33,766 nucleotides of DNA, taken from assembly GCA_032718475.1 (NCBI GenBank), contig JAUCBJ010008185.1, forward strand, positions 1-33,766, written 5' to 3'. Below, one piece after another: positions 22,571-31,921 of this stretch. Under the pieces are notes generated by a model. That model saw only the letters and a program-made list of their open reading frames with translations, did not search any database and had not been told where the DNA came from. Source of the stretch: Nemertoderma westbladi. Lineage: Eukaryota; Xenacoelomorpha; Nemertodermatida; Nemertodermatidae. Every line of letters starts with the position of its first letter. The first letter of the stretch is position 1. The translations under genes were made by a program, and so were the position numbers.

Positions 22571-22734
22571 CATTTATTGACTAACTTCAAACTCAATCCT
22601 CTGTAATGACGATGCTTCTTAACGCCGGCAGGTGGCGAACCATCTAGAGACTTGCGGAAAGTTCGGGGTGATTTAGGCGTTCCCAACAGGGATTTACCCG
22701 CTTCAGTTCGACTAGGACTCGTGGCGTCAACACT
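22558..22734 (-). CDS. Unidentified gene, probable terminal exon (exon C)
   Basis: 58 codons plus stop, preceded on the minus strand by a pyrimidine-rich tract and TTTATTTGCAG, a good acceptor. The frame opens in phase 0, matching the phase-0 end of the preceding exon. The peptide starts SVDATSPSRTEAGKSLLG and is rich in Ser, Pro, Arg and Lys with SP motifs (GTPKSPRTFRKSLDGSPP), suggesting a flexible, phosphorylatable cytoplasmic or nuclear tail. No domain is recognised. The last codons and the stop lie in a 41-bp direct repeat. It could instead be an internal exon if an unseen donor lies before the stop. Confidence 0.55.
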   Translation of the reverse strand, partial: SVDATSPSRTEAGKSLLGTPKSPRTFRKSLDGSPPAGVKKHRHYRGLSLKLVNKCIKR

Positions 22735-23551
22735 CTGCAAATAAATAAAGGTACGGAAATATAAAATGTAACTAGACAGTATCTCAATTAATTCCTACAA
22801 CAAACGATTGAAATTGTATTCAGTTACGTATGGGGAAACATAATGATAGGCTTATCAATGCAGTGTTGTGGAACGCAATAAAAAGTCAATACTGCAATAA
22901 TTATTAAAGGATTACGCTGGAGATGGTGCACAATAAACATTAACATTATCTTCCAAGGAGTATCGTTCGTATAATAATACAAATCTCGGGAAATAAATTA
23001 AACTTCCCAATCCATTCTGGGTTACTATCGAATATTATAACGGAAGCTTTATCGCTGCACCAAACCAATTCATCAGTGAATAACAATATATAGTAGCTGC
23101 ATTTATAGGCAAATGTTGCGGAAGCTGAAGCACAAAACATTTCATACATTTTTACGTGATTGATGCTAGCCTACCACATAGCAGAGACTAACTTACACAA
23201 TATATAAGTATAAGCAAACTTACACGGTAGAACATGACATACAAACTTACACGGTAGAGACTTAAGAAATCAACTTACAGGATAGATACTTAAATACAAA
23301 CCTTACCCTAATTATGTATGTTTTGTGACCGAATTGTCCTAATCAGTATCCGGACAATTCGGTCCCAAAACACAAAATTAATGGGACCAAATTATCCAGG
23401 ACCGAATTGTCCGGGACCGAGTTGTCCGGACCGAAACTTACATGATAGAGTCTTACATAGACACTTATATGATACATACTTACATACAAAATTGATTGAT
23501 ACATACTTACATACCAAACTTGCACGAAAGATACTTATAAAAGAAACTTAC
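22735..23551 (-). other. Intron between exons B and C of the unidentified gene
   Basis: 817 bp, with GTAAGT at the 5' end (23546-23551) and TTTGCAG at the 3' end. It contains two repeat clusters, listed separately, and no other recognisable feature. Confidence 0.5.
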
Positions 23552-23555
23552 ACGG
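23186..23555. repeat. Diverged minisatellite with AAACTTACACGGTAGAGAC core
   Basis: Copies or relatives of AAACTTACACGGTAGAGAC occur near 23216, 23243, 23271, 23434 and 23544, with related CATACTTACATAC stretches between. On the minus strand the core reads CTACCGTGTAAGTTT and so carries a consensus 5' splice site. The last copy supplies the donor of exon B. Confidence 0.75.
23328..23435. repeat. Cluster of GGACCGAATTGTCC motifs with hairpin
   Basis: ACCGAATTGTCC (23328-23339) and its exact reverse complement GGACAATTCGGT (23352-23363) can form a 12-bp stem with a 12-nt loop. Further related units follow: GGGACCAAATTATCC, GGACCGAATTGTCC and GGACCGAGTTGTCC (23383-23428). This is probably a remnant of terminal or subterminal repeats of a small DNA transposon. 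The family is not identified. Confidence 0.85.
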
Positions 23556-23839
23556 TAGAGACTATGCTGACTTGTGATTAATGACTCGGCCTCCACGGTC
23601 TTTAGGTTTCCGCAGCTGGCCGGTAGATGGCGCTGTTTATCTGCTTTTCTGGGAGCCCTTTCGACACTGTCCGTCCTGCCTCCACTTAACTCTGCACTGT
23701 TATCCTCACTATCGCCTTTCTCTATATTGCTCGCTAACACCTGTTTGCTGCCGCTTGTACCGTCCTTACCCCGCCGAATGCTTCCGGTACGTTTATGAAT
23801 TTCGTTCTTTACTTTCACCCAAGTCGATCTCTTCAAAAA
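23552..23839 (-). CDS. Unidentified gene, internal exon (exon B)
   Basis: 288 bp, 96 codons, phase 0 at both ends. The acceptor is ATTTTATTTTACTAG and the donor CTACCGT|GTAAGTTT. The peptide is basic and low in hydrophobic residues: it starts FLKRSTWVKVKNEIHKRTGS, continues with an Arg/Lys stretch, then an acidic Ser-rich part, and ends ESLITSQHSLYR. No domain is recognised and it looks disordered. It fits between exons A and C without a frame change, which is the main support. The donor belongs to a minisatellite unit, so the natural exon end may be further upstream or may have been captured from the repeat. Confidence 0.55.
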
Positions 23840-24358
23840 CTAGTAAAATAAAATGTTAATGAGTAGCCTAGGAAACTAATGTTAGAAAGTCCATAAGACC
23901 TATAATATTTGAATTATCAGATGAGATAAATTCCCCTTATCTGGGCATGGCACTACTCATTATCTGGGATTCCTTGTATTTTTCCAGATAGTGGGGGAGA
24001 CTTTCGATCCCTCTCTAAGGGAAGTTCGACTCAAATAACAGCTGATTACTCTCAAAAATAAAACTATAACATGTTCTATTGAGTTTAATTTAATGTTTTG
24101 GATAGAATAACCTGCAACTGTAACCTGCTCCTTTCCCTAAATTAATAATTTAGCATTGAGGCGTGATATTAATTCGCCGAGGTGGGATTTGTGTCCAGTC
24201 CAACTTGCTTGATTTTTCCTATAGATCAGGAGGGTAGGTACTGTAGTGAATAAAACAATGAAGCAGTACGATTTTTCTACCACAATAGTAGACTCGGCCA
24301 CTACTGTATTATTTGTCCTCTTCTTTGAACACAACATTTTAAGACCTACTTGACTTAC
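23840..24358 (-). other. Intron between exons A and B of the unidentified gene
   Basis: 519 bp with GTAAGT at its start and TTTTACTAG at its end, AT-rich. No separate feature is seen. A frame continuing past the donor of exon A runs on for some 70 codons and is most likely intron read-through. Confidence 0.5.
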
Positions 24359-24546
24359 TTTGAGGGGTTTATCGACAAAAGGGCTTCTATCCACGGCAGT
24401 TCTTCTCGTTAATTTCTCCTGTTTGAAACTGGAAGATCGTCTAGTCCACTCGTAGTTCGGAGGCATCATGCTATCCAGCTCCGTACGGCGCTCCTCCAAA
24501 AAGTTATCAAACATCGATTTATTTCTACACTTCGTTTCTTTTGGAT
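24359..24546 (-). CDS. Unidentified gene, internal exon (exon A)
   Basis: 188 bp: two bases of a split codon, then 62 codons. The acceptor is ATTCCTGTTTTCAG and the donor CTCAAA|GTAAGT, both close to consensus. The peptide includes PKETKCRNKSMFDNFLEERR, a PPNYEW motif and SSSFKQEKLTRRTAVDRSP, charged and without membrane segments. It ends in phase 0 and joins exon B. Upstream exons must exist, because the exon opens with a split codon and an acceptor, but I could not identify any before the right edge. I do not recognise the family; a long cytoplasmic scaffold or signalling protein would fit the composition. Confidence 0.6.
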
Positions 24547-24679
24547 CTGAAAACAGGAATGAATAATTACATTGGAGTTGGTCGAGTTTGTAGAAGTGTA
24601 ACAGTACCGAGCTTAGTTTATGATGACTCGAACATTACTGGTTAAGTAAAGATGTACCAAGTACCCCGATTGATTCGAG

Positions 24680-26095
24680 CACGGAAAACATACAACTGGA
24701 GGCCACCCGAGCACAGGAGACATACAACCGGCGGTCACCCAGACGAGCATAGGAGACATACAACCGGAGGCCACCCAGACGAGCACAGGAGACATACAAC
24801 TGGAGGTCACCCATGAGCACAGGAGACAATGTACAACTGGAGGCCACCCATAACGAGCACAGGTGACATACAAGTGGAGGCCACCAATAGCACAAGAGAC
24901 ATACAACTGGAGGCCACCCATCCGAGCAGGGGAGACATACAACCGGAGGCCACCCATAACGAGCACAGGAGACATACAACCGGAGGTCCCCCAGACGAGC
25001 ATAGGAGACATACAATCGGAGGCCACCCATAACGAGAATAGGAGACATACTACCGGAGGCCACCCAGACGAGCACAGGAGACATACAACCGGAGGCCACC
25101 CATACGAGCACATGAGACATACAACTGGAGGCCACCCATAACGAGCACAGGAGACATACAACCGGAGGTCACCCAGACGAGCATAGGAGACATATAACCG
25201 GAGGCCACCCAGACGAGTACAGGAGACATACAACCGGAGGCCACCCAGACGAGCACAGGAGACATACAACCGGAGGCCACCCATACGAGCACAGGAGACA
25301 TACAACTGGAGGCCACCCATAACGAGCACAGGAGACATACAACCGGAGGTCACACAGACGAGCATAGGAGGCATACAACTGGAGGCCACCCAGACGAGCA
25401 CAGGATACATACAACTGGAGATCACCCATGAGCACAGGAGACATACAACCGGAGGCCACCCATACGAGCACAGGAGACATACAACTGGAGGCCACCCATA
25501 ACGAGCACAGGAGACATACAACCGGAGGCCACCCATACGAGCACAGGAGACATACAACTGGAGGCCACCCATAACGAGCACAGGAGACATACAACCGGAG
25601 GTCACCCAGACGAGCATAGGAGACATACAACCGGATGCCACCCATACGAGCACAGGAGACATACAACTGGAGGCCACCCATAGCACAGGAGACATACAAC
25701 TGGAGGCCAACCATACGCGAGCACAGAAGACATACAACTGGAGGCCACCCGAGCACAGGAGACATACAACTGGAGGCCACCCAGACGAGCACAGGAGACA
25801 TACAACTGGAGGTCACCCATGAGCACAGGAGACATACAACCGGAGGCCACCCATACGAGCACAGGAGACATACAACTGGAGTCACCCATGATCACAGGAG
25901 ACATACAACTGGAGGCCACCCAGACGAGCACAGGAGACATACAACTGGAGGTCACCCGTGAGCACAGGAGACATACAACCGGAGGCCACCCATACGAGCA
26001 CAGGAGACATACAACTGGAGGCCACCCAGACGAGCACAGGAAACATACAACTGGAGGTCACCCATGAGCACAGGAGACATACAACCGGAGGGGTT
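24680..26095. repeat. Minisatellite of about 37-bp units, roughly 38 copies
   Basis: The unit reads CACAGGAGACATACAACYGG then AGGCCACCCATACGAG, with Y alternating between C and T. The linker before GAGCACAGG varies (ATACGAG, ATAACGAG, AGACGAG, ATGAG), so unit length ranges around 33-38 bp. Pairs of C- and T-type units recur as higher-order repeats. Like the 20-bp array, the unit is poor in stops and gives long Cys/Ser/Val-rich frames on the minus strand that I do not call genes. Confidence 0.96.
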
Positions 26096-26204
26096 ACCCT
26101 GTTCTGTAGCGCTCAATTCATGGCACTTGTACTGACATACTTGTTTGTACCCACAATCGGGTAGCAATTGGAAATAATTTTTTTTTTCAATTTGGTTGAA
26201 GTGT

Positions 26205-26345
26205 GTCTGGTGCTCAGCGACACCGGGTTATCCCACTACAATCAAAATCATCGGTATGACGATTTTTAGCTTGTAAGCAGATAAATCATTGAGTTTGATT
26301 TAATGTGGGCAGCTGAGATTAAAACTGGAAAAAGGTTAATATTTC
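26205..26345 (+). repeat. Dispersed repeat copy, inverted relative of 29588-29733
   Basis: It shares GTTATCCCACTACAATC, GACGATTTTTAGCTTGT, AATCATTGA and GTTAATATTT, in this order, with the reverse complement of 29588-29733. Because the other copy adjoins the LINE, this may be a fragment of the same LINE family in opposite orientation. Confidence 0.7.
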
Positions 26346-27661
26346 TGAAGTGCCTGCCAGTTTTCTCAGTTTTATCAAGTATTTTGAAGTTATGGCCTAT
26401 ATTTCACACACAAGCCAATCGATAAATGACCTTTTTAGTGGTGTTATGAGTCTCATTTTGGGTTCCTTGTAACTGCAATGCTGGATTTAGTTAGACAATA
26501 ATCATTTTTTGACACAATACTTTTGCAGTTATTGCCTATATTTCATATTACTATGCGAATACATTGTGCTCATTTGATTCATTTTAAGTTCATTTGAATG
26601 TCAATGCTGAATTTAGTTGTAGGCCTACGATAATCATGTTTCAAGATTAAATCATCAGTATTTTTAGGTCCTAGTATTCACTCCTTTGTTGTTAATTCCA
26701 GTTGGGTTTTAGTTTTATAAGGATTCATACGGCGCAGTATTGGCGAAGTTTGTAGAGCGTTGGACATAGAAACTATAGGTACCGAGTTCACCACTTTCGG
26801 GTGCAATTATTTTGGTAGTAAGCCATCCAAGGAGACAGTTCATGCGTTAGTATAGTAGACGCGGATCTTTGCGCGCTTGTTGAATACAAACTAAGACTTT
26901 GTCCTCATCGAGATGCAATACATCGCGCCACTAAAAACTAAAATACCGACAATGGGAATGAAGGTATACTTAATATGAGCATAAAGAAGAAAGTGTTGGC
27001 GATGTATCTGAAAAATAAATAAATTAACGTTGCTCTTTGTATCTCTCTCAAGTTGATTTGGATTAGGACAATGTGATACTTTTAACTCCTGCAATAATTC
27101 AGGTGGTTTGATGAGAATGCTTTTAGGGGTGGGGTGGGGTGTGAGGGGGGGGGGGGGGTGGTAACTGAGAAAATGTGACAAAGAAATGGAAAGAAAGGCA
27201 ATGTTATAGTAAATGGATTTGTGTTATGTAATACTCTGTAGCAGCTGCTGGCTCCGAGGTAACTAATTTTGTATAGCCTGGGACTGACTATCTCTGAGTA
27301 GTATATTGAAGACATAAGTCTATGAAGGAGAGATAGTGTTTACTTTAGCTTTGATTTATGTTGTCAGCCCGGGGCGTCCTTCCGGTTCAATGAGTTATTG
27401 GGCAGATTTATTACATTGCAAGACTGTTTGATGCTTATGGTATTGGATCGAGGTGAAGTTATTATTATAAACATTGTCAAATTAAACAGAGTTGGAAAAC
27501 TCATTTTGTATAATGTAGTATCCTCAGACCACCTGTGACAAAAATTGATGGATTGGGATAAATAGGGCTGTAGGGTGGGAGTTGGTGTGTAAGCCGCCTA
27601 TGGAATCGGAAGAATATATCAAATTGACTGTTTTAATTATAACATTGACCTGCGGAATCAA
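26346..27661. other. Non-coding stretch
   Basis: AT-rich DNA with no supported gene. It contains the SINE-like piece listed next and a G run (14 G, 27145-27158) inside a GGGGTGGGGTGGGGTG context that could form a G-quadruplex. Confidence 0.6.
26735..26815 (+). repeat. Possible tRNA-derived SINE remnant
   Basis: TGGCGAAGTTTG (26741-26752) resembles an RNA polymerase III A box, followed by TAGAGCGTTGGACATAGAA as in tRNA anticodon-arm context. GAGTTCACCAC (from about 26784) resembles a decayed B box at the usual distance of about 40 bp. No cloverleaf can be closed with confidence, so this is a relic and not a tRNA gene. Confidence 0.35.
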
Positions 27662-29588
27662 TGACTACTACTACTACTAGGATCGGCATGCTGCATTGCA
27701 GCTGCATTTTTAAGAATTCTGTGCCGGCTTGTCAACAAAATTGCACCGCCACAACTCCCTATCACCCATGACATTTGCTAGATCATCCGCATCTTCAAGG
27801 CCAGTGTCCTTTAAAATGCGTCTCAAGAAAGTCATGGGCTGTCCACCATGCTTATTCACTCCATGAGGCTGCCAAAGTACAAGATTATGCACTGGCTGGT
27901 CCTCACGGCGAAAGCAATGTCCTGCAAAGCGGAGGCGATTTTGTTCTAGTGTCAAGCTTGGGGGAACCAATGAGACACCTCCAATGTTATATAGTGTCTG
28001 GTTGGAGATGTGTGCATTGTACTTGACACAATGAACCCGGCGTAGCATTCTTGTGAATGTGCCATCCAGAGATTTGGTGTCCTCAGCAGTTAAAGCCCAG
28101 CATGGACTCCCGTAGAGGAGTACTGGAACTACTGCTGCTCTAAATAATCGGACCTTAAGTTTCCGATTAATTCTCGGTGACTTCCAAATCCTGGAAAGCC
28201 TATTCAAGGCTGCCCATGCCTTTCCCTTACGTATTCGAAGGTCCTCACCTGACTTACGGATCCATGATCCCAGGTAACAGAAGTCGTCCACATGCTCAAG
28301 CATACCATCCTTTGAGCTTATGCTCATCCGATCGGAGACTTGCTGAGGACTTTCAAAGTTAACTGACAAAATTTTGGTCTTTCTGGAGTTAATAAAAAGA
28401 CCAACACTAGAAGCAGCATGTTCTAATGAGCTGAGGAGCCGTTGGGCTCCCTCTAATGATTCTGAGAGTACTCCTAAGTCATCAGCAAAGTCTAGATCAG
28501 TTAGGTACTTGGCAGGATTTCCTCGACTTCTGGAGCCAGTAGGTGGAGTTATCATCACCCCATCATCATTATGATGATCTAAGGACATGCGTAGAACATA
28601 GTCAACCACAATAATGAACAAGAATGGTGCAAGTGTGTCTCCTTGGAGGACGCCCCATAACACTTCAAATGGTTCTGTGTCACCGTCAACAGTAGACACT
28701 AATGTTGTCGAACCATCATATACTGATCTGATTGCTGCAATAATTTAATCAGAAATCCCATATAATGAAAGTATGCTGAACATACGTGAGCGAGAGACTG
28801 AATCAAAGGCCTTGAAGAAGTCAACAGAGATAACAGCCAGATGCCTGTCTTTCTTTTTTGATAATTCTTCAATTATCCTTCTAAGTGCCAAAATGGGCTC
28901 CATGGTCCCACGACCTTTACGGAACCCATTCTGATTTCCACGGAGCAGTCTCTCAATGGGATCCCTGATGCGATTTAATAGAATCCTATTGTACAGCAAT
29001 CGAGATCAATGAGATTCCCCGAAAAGAACCATAGAGTGTTAGGTTGCCCTTCTTGGGATCTGGCACCAACTTATTTGTTTTCATTTCTTGTGGGACTCTT
29101 GTTGTTCGGTACATGTCTACAATGATGGGATAGATGAGCTTTAAACACTCAGGTATTTTAAAGACCTCAAGGGGAACACCATCTACTCCACTGGCACGAT
29201 TGGTCTTAATGCTCTTTGCAGCAGCATTCACTTCTGCAAAGGAGATATCGCCAATGGGAATATCTGGGAGTACAGACTCAGACACTTTTACTTCTATAAA
29301 GTTATCAGGCAATACCCTGTCATTATTTAGGAGCTTTTCAAAGTGGGCTTTCCAACCATTGAGGCGATCGGCTGGTGATTCAGCCTTAACCTTGGTGGTT
29401 GGTTGGCTTTTCCGCCCAGTAAGCAAATTGATCGATTTCCATGCCTGGGATAATTGCCTGCTGTCGTCAGCATCATTGATGGCGCATCAACCTGTTGGTT
29501 TATTAGCTCCTGTAGATTAACAGAGTACTGCCTGTTCAGGGACCTAGATGCAGCCTTAACATTTGAGAAAAAATCGCATGCACCTGAT
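27662..29588 (-). pseudogene. Decayed, 5'-truncated LINE (non-LTR reverse transcriptase)
   Basis: Minus-strand coding remnant. The RT domain shows the motifs RASGVDGVPLEVFK, NQNGFRKGRGT, VDFFKAFDSVSR, GVLQGDTLAPFLF and the catalytic LDFADD (FADD at 28478-28489). A thumb and C-terminal part follows, ending LRFAGHCFRR...GDRELWR, a layout common in APE-type LINEs. The endonuclease is missing. Breaks are an in-frame TAA at 28745-28747, a frameshift near 28985-29000 and another near 29481-29488. Past the stop codon lies a short (TAG)n tract (27664-27680), a typical LINE tail. It is not functional as it stands, and the clade is not assigned. Confidence 0.88.
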
Positions 29589-29733
29589 AAATATTAACTT
29601 TATTAGAGTTTTAGTCTCCCCCACTAAATCAATGATCGCGCTTCTAACAAGCTATAAATCGTCCTCATCCACCCTATCGTGACCTTAGCGATTGTAGTGG
29701 GATAACTTCGGTGGCGTTGAGCATCGGGTAGAT
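29588..29733 (-). repeat. Dispersed repeat copy adjoining the 5' end of the LINE remnant
   Basis: The reverse complement aligns by eye with 26205-26345 through several blocks of 9-17 bp. It lies immediately upstream of the recognisable LINE coding sequence, so it may be decayed LINE sequence from before the RT domain. Confidence 0.65.
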
Positions 29734-30163
29734 ATTTCACAGCTTATATGTTCACCGTTTTGGAAATTTACTTTTTGGGGGGGGGGGGGGGGGGGGGGGG
29801 GTAGGAATTTCCAAATTGTGCCACCCTAACCCACATCTCCAGATTCAAAACCTGACATTTCTGGTAAAGCCACATCGGAAATCCATTATATTGTATATTG
29901 ATATATAATATATTGTATATTGATCTATTACAACACAATTAATCATTATTCAGACAGTATTTACTGTAGTAGAAATAAATACATTCAATATACATTAAAT
30001 TCATACAAAGTAGATAAAAAATAGCACTCTAGTGTTGAACGTTAAGCATTATAATATATAATAATAATAAATAATAATAATATTCCGGTTCCTACAGGCA
30101 AATAATATATCATTAGAATATATATCTGGAAAGATCCATATTCTGAAAAGTAATTAACATATG
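29734..30163. other. AT-rich non-coding stretch with a 25-base G run
   Basis: 25 consecutive G at 29777-29801. The rest is low-complexity AT sequence such as TATATTGATATATAATATAT near 29893 and ATAATAATAATA near 30060. No gene. Confidence 0.7.
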
Positions 30164-30204
30164 ACACGAGTGGGGCCTTCGTGCAGCAAAAGCTGCAAAT
30201 CTTA

Positions 30205-30365
30205 GGCCGCGTTCACACTACCGAGTCAAAGTCAAAATAAATTAAATATAGCTAGCTAGCAATAATAAATAATAATACATTATGTAGGCCTAATATAATA
30301 CATAAGGGCATTCTAGAACAAATTAAATTTCTTGTGATTATGTTTTACATAGTGTGAACGCGGCC
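30205..30365. mobile_element. 161-bp MITE with 16-bp perfect terminal inverted repeats
   Basis: GGCCGCGTTCACACTA (30205-30220) and its exact reverse complement (30350-30365) bound an AT-rich interior. TTA flanks both sides (30202-30204 and 30366-30368). A 3-bp TTA duplication and ends starting GG are what PIF/Harbinger-type elements leave. The assignment is an inference because no transposase is present. Confidence 0.8.
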
Positions 30366-30368
30366 TTA

Positions 30369-30493
30369 GCGAACAATTATAATTATACTATGGCTAGTTA
30401 TATAGGCTATTCTGATATTGGCTTCCGACACACTGACACACACACACACACAGACTTTCAGAAAACGGCCATAGTATAATTATAACAGTTCGC
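30369..30493. repeat. Inverted repeat with 26-bp arms
   Basis: The left arm 30369-30394 and the right arm 30468-30493 are reverse complements except at a couple of central positions (core TTATAATTATACTATGGC on the left-arm side). A 73-bp loop holds a (CA)n tract (about 30437-30451). It sits inside the short element, just right of the MITE, and may be the subterminal structure of its host or another foldback element. Confidence 0.85.
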
Positions 30494-30523
30494 TGATGGC
30501 TCGCAGTTTTGACTCGCCCCACA

Positions 30524-31921
30524 ATAAATTAACCGAAGTATAAAGATGATTTGGAATTTATAATTTGACTTATTATTATTTGTAGCCAGTTTGGTCGGGG
30601 TATGACCCTGCCCTCCGCCCTAAATATATAAATTTTCGAATAAAATATAATGGAATGAATTTTAAGGTTCGCTCAAATAAAATAACATGAAGATCTACAC
30701 ATGACGTAGTCTAAGTTAAATTTCTTAGATTCAACTTAACGACATGGGTAGATTTAATACGTGTTTGGGTTGGTGGACTTGGACCCATCAGTAATCTAAC
30801 CCACGATGTTAAAATAGATGCTAAAACCATGCTTCAAGAACTCCCTGCATTGAGGGAGTTTATTACATAAATATTATCCTATTGTATGAATTTATAGGAA
30901 AGTACAAATTAAATTGATATAAACCGATTTTCTGTTTAGTCTATAAAAAATGTGTTGGTAGAACTGACAACTATCCTAAGGTAATTCTAAATAAAAATTA
31001 TGCATTTTTGTATCCCCAGATAAATAATCGTATGTAAAGGTGACATTTACAAGTAATAAAGTAAAGTATAGTTTAATATATCGTAATATTATACACGATG
31101 GACGGTATTACATGGGATACAAAAAACCAGGATAAATGTACCGCAGCAAATAAATCAAACAACCATCGTACTAAACAAATCGTGTGTGACGGGGGAAATA
31201 AAATTTAATTAATACATAATTTATTACATTCAGTGGTTATTCCTATTTAGTCTATTGGGATTTAATTAATAAACTTAGATTGTTTGCGGTAACAGCTACC
31301 GGTATTAATTCCGATATTTGTTAATATAATTTAAATACATTTAATTTGATATATTTATTAATTTTAATTGATTGTTTAAGTGATGTACACACTACATTAC
31401 TCAACTACGTTAACTGTATTAAAGTAGTTGAGTATTAAAGTAATTGAGTAATGTCAACCGAGTGTCGTAATTTATTTATTTTATTTATTTATTTATGCCA
31501 GGCAAAGAACACCCATATCACATTGATTTAAACAACAGACATAATGATTAACAAATTATAATAATATAGCTAGGTATGGTGGGGTGGGGCCCCGAGCAGG
31601 GAAGCACAAACTGCAATGAATAAAGAAAATCAATACAAACAAAACAAACAAAATAAACGATTTGGACCTCCTAATGGCTGTCCAAGGAACACCGACCAAT
31701 CAGACGGCTCGTCTGGAACGTCACCATGGCCACACTCTGCACAATACTATTCTGAGACGAGTTCACGCGATGCAACAGTGATACCCGCGCATTGTGAAGT
31801 ACATGTAATGCGTAATGTTGCAATGATGTTGTAAAACCTTATATATTGCACTGTAATTGGTACAATATCGTATTCTATACAGCGATAAAATTACTAAGAA
31901 TCATATTGAATTGAAACGGCC
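30524..31921. other. Non-coding stretch downstream of the membrane-protein gene
   Basis: AT-rich. Contains a 10-bp stem (ACTCAACTAC 31399-31408, GTAGTTGAGT 31424-31433) and a TTTATT tract (31470-31495). A less AT-rich part at about 31660-31800 contains ACCAATCAG (31695-31703), a perfect CCAAT-box core, of unknown relevance. No reading frame here is convincing. Confidence 0.55.

Larger units (their letters stand above)
30167..30520. mobile_element. Short element with the termini of the 1.5-kb satellite elements
   Basis: The left end CGAGTGGGGCCTTCGTGCAG and the right end GACTCGCCCC match the ends of the five-copy block at 4569-12403 (GTGGGGCCTTCG..GCAGCA and CTCGCCCC). ACA flanks both sides (30164-30166, 30521-30523), as at the block. 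The interior is unrelated to the 1.5-kb body: it holds a nested MITE and an inverted repeat. A non-autonomous member of the same family, reduced to its ends, is the simplest reading. Confidence 0.65.

Noticed and set aside
24613-25885. Long Cys/Val/Ser-rich minus-strand frames of up to 374 codons
   Set aside because: They arise from the 37-bp minisatellite, whose units rarely contain stops. Variable linker length throws the frame about between copies.
26735-26815. Functional tRNA gene
   Set aside because: A-box-like and B-box-like stretches exist, but the acceptor and T stems do not pair and the B box is degenerate. Kept only as a low-confidence SINE relic.
27775-28574. Short plus-strand frames within 27775-28574
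   Set aside because: They are antisense to the LINE reverse transcriptase remnant and show no motif of their own.
31616-31834. A 72-codon plus-strand frame near a CCAAT motif
   Set aside because: Low-complexity start (Asn/Lys/Gln), no recognisable domain and no splice or poly(A) support.
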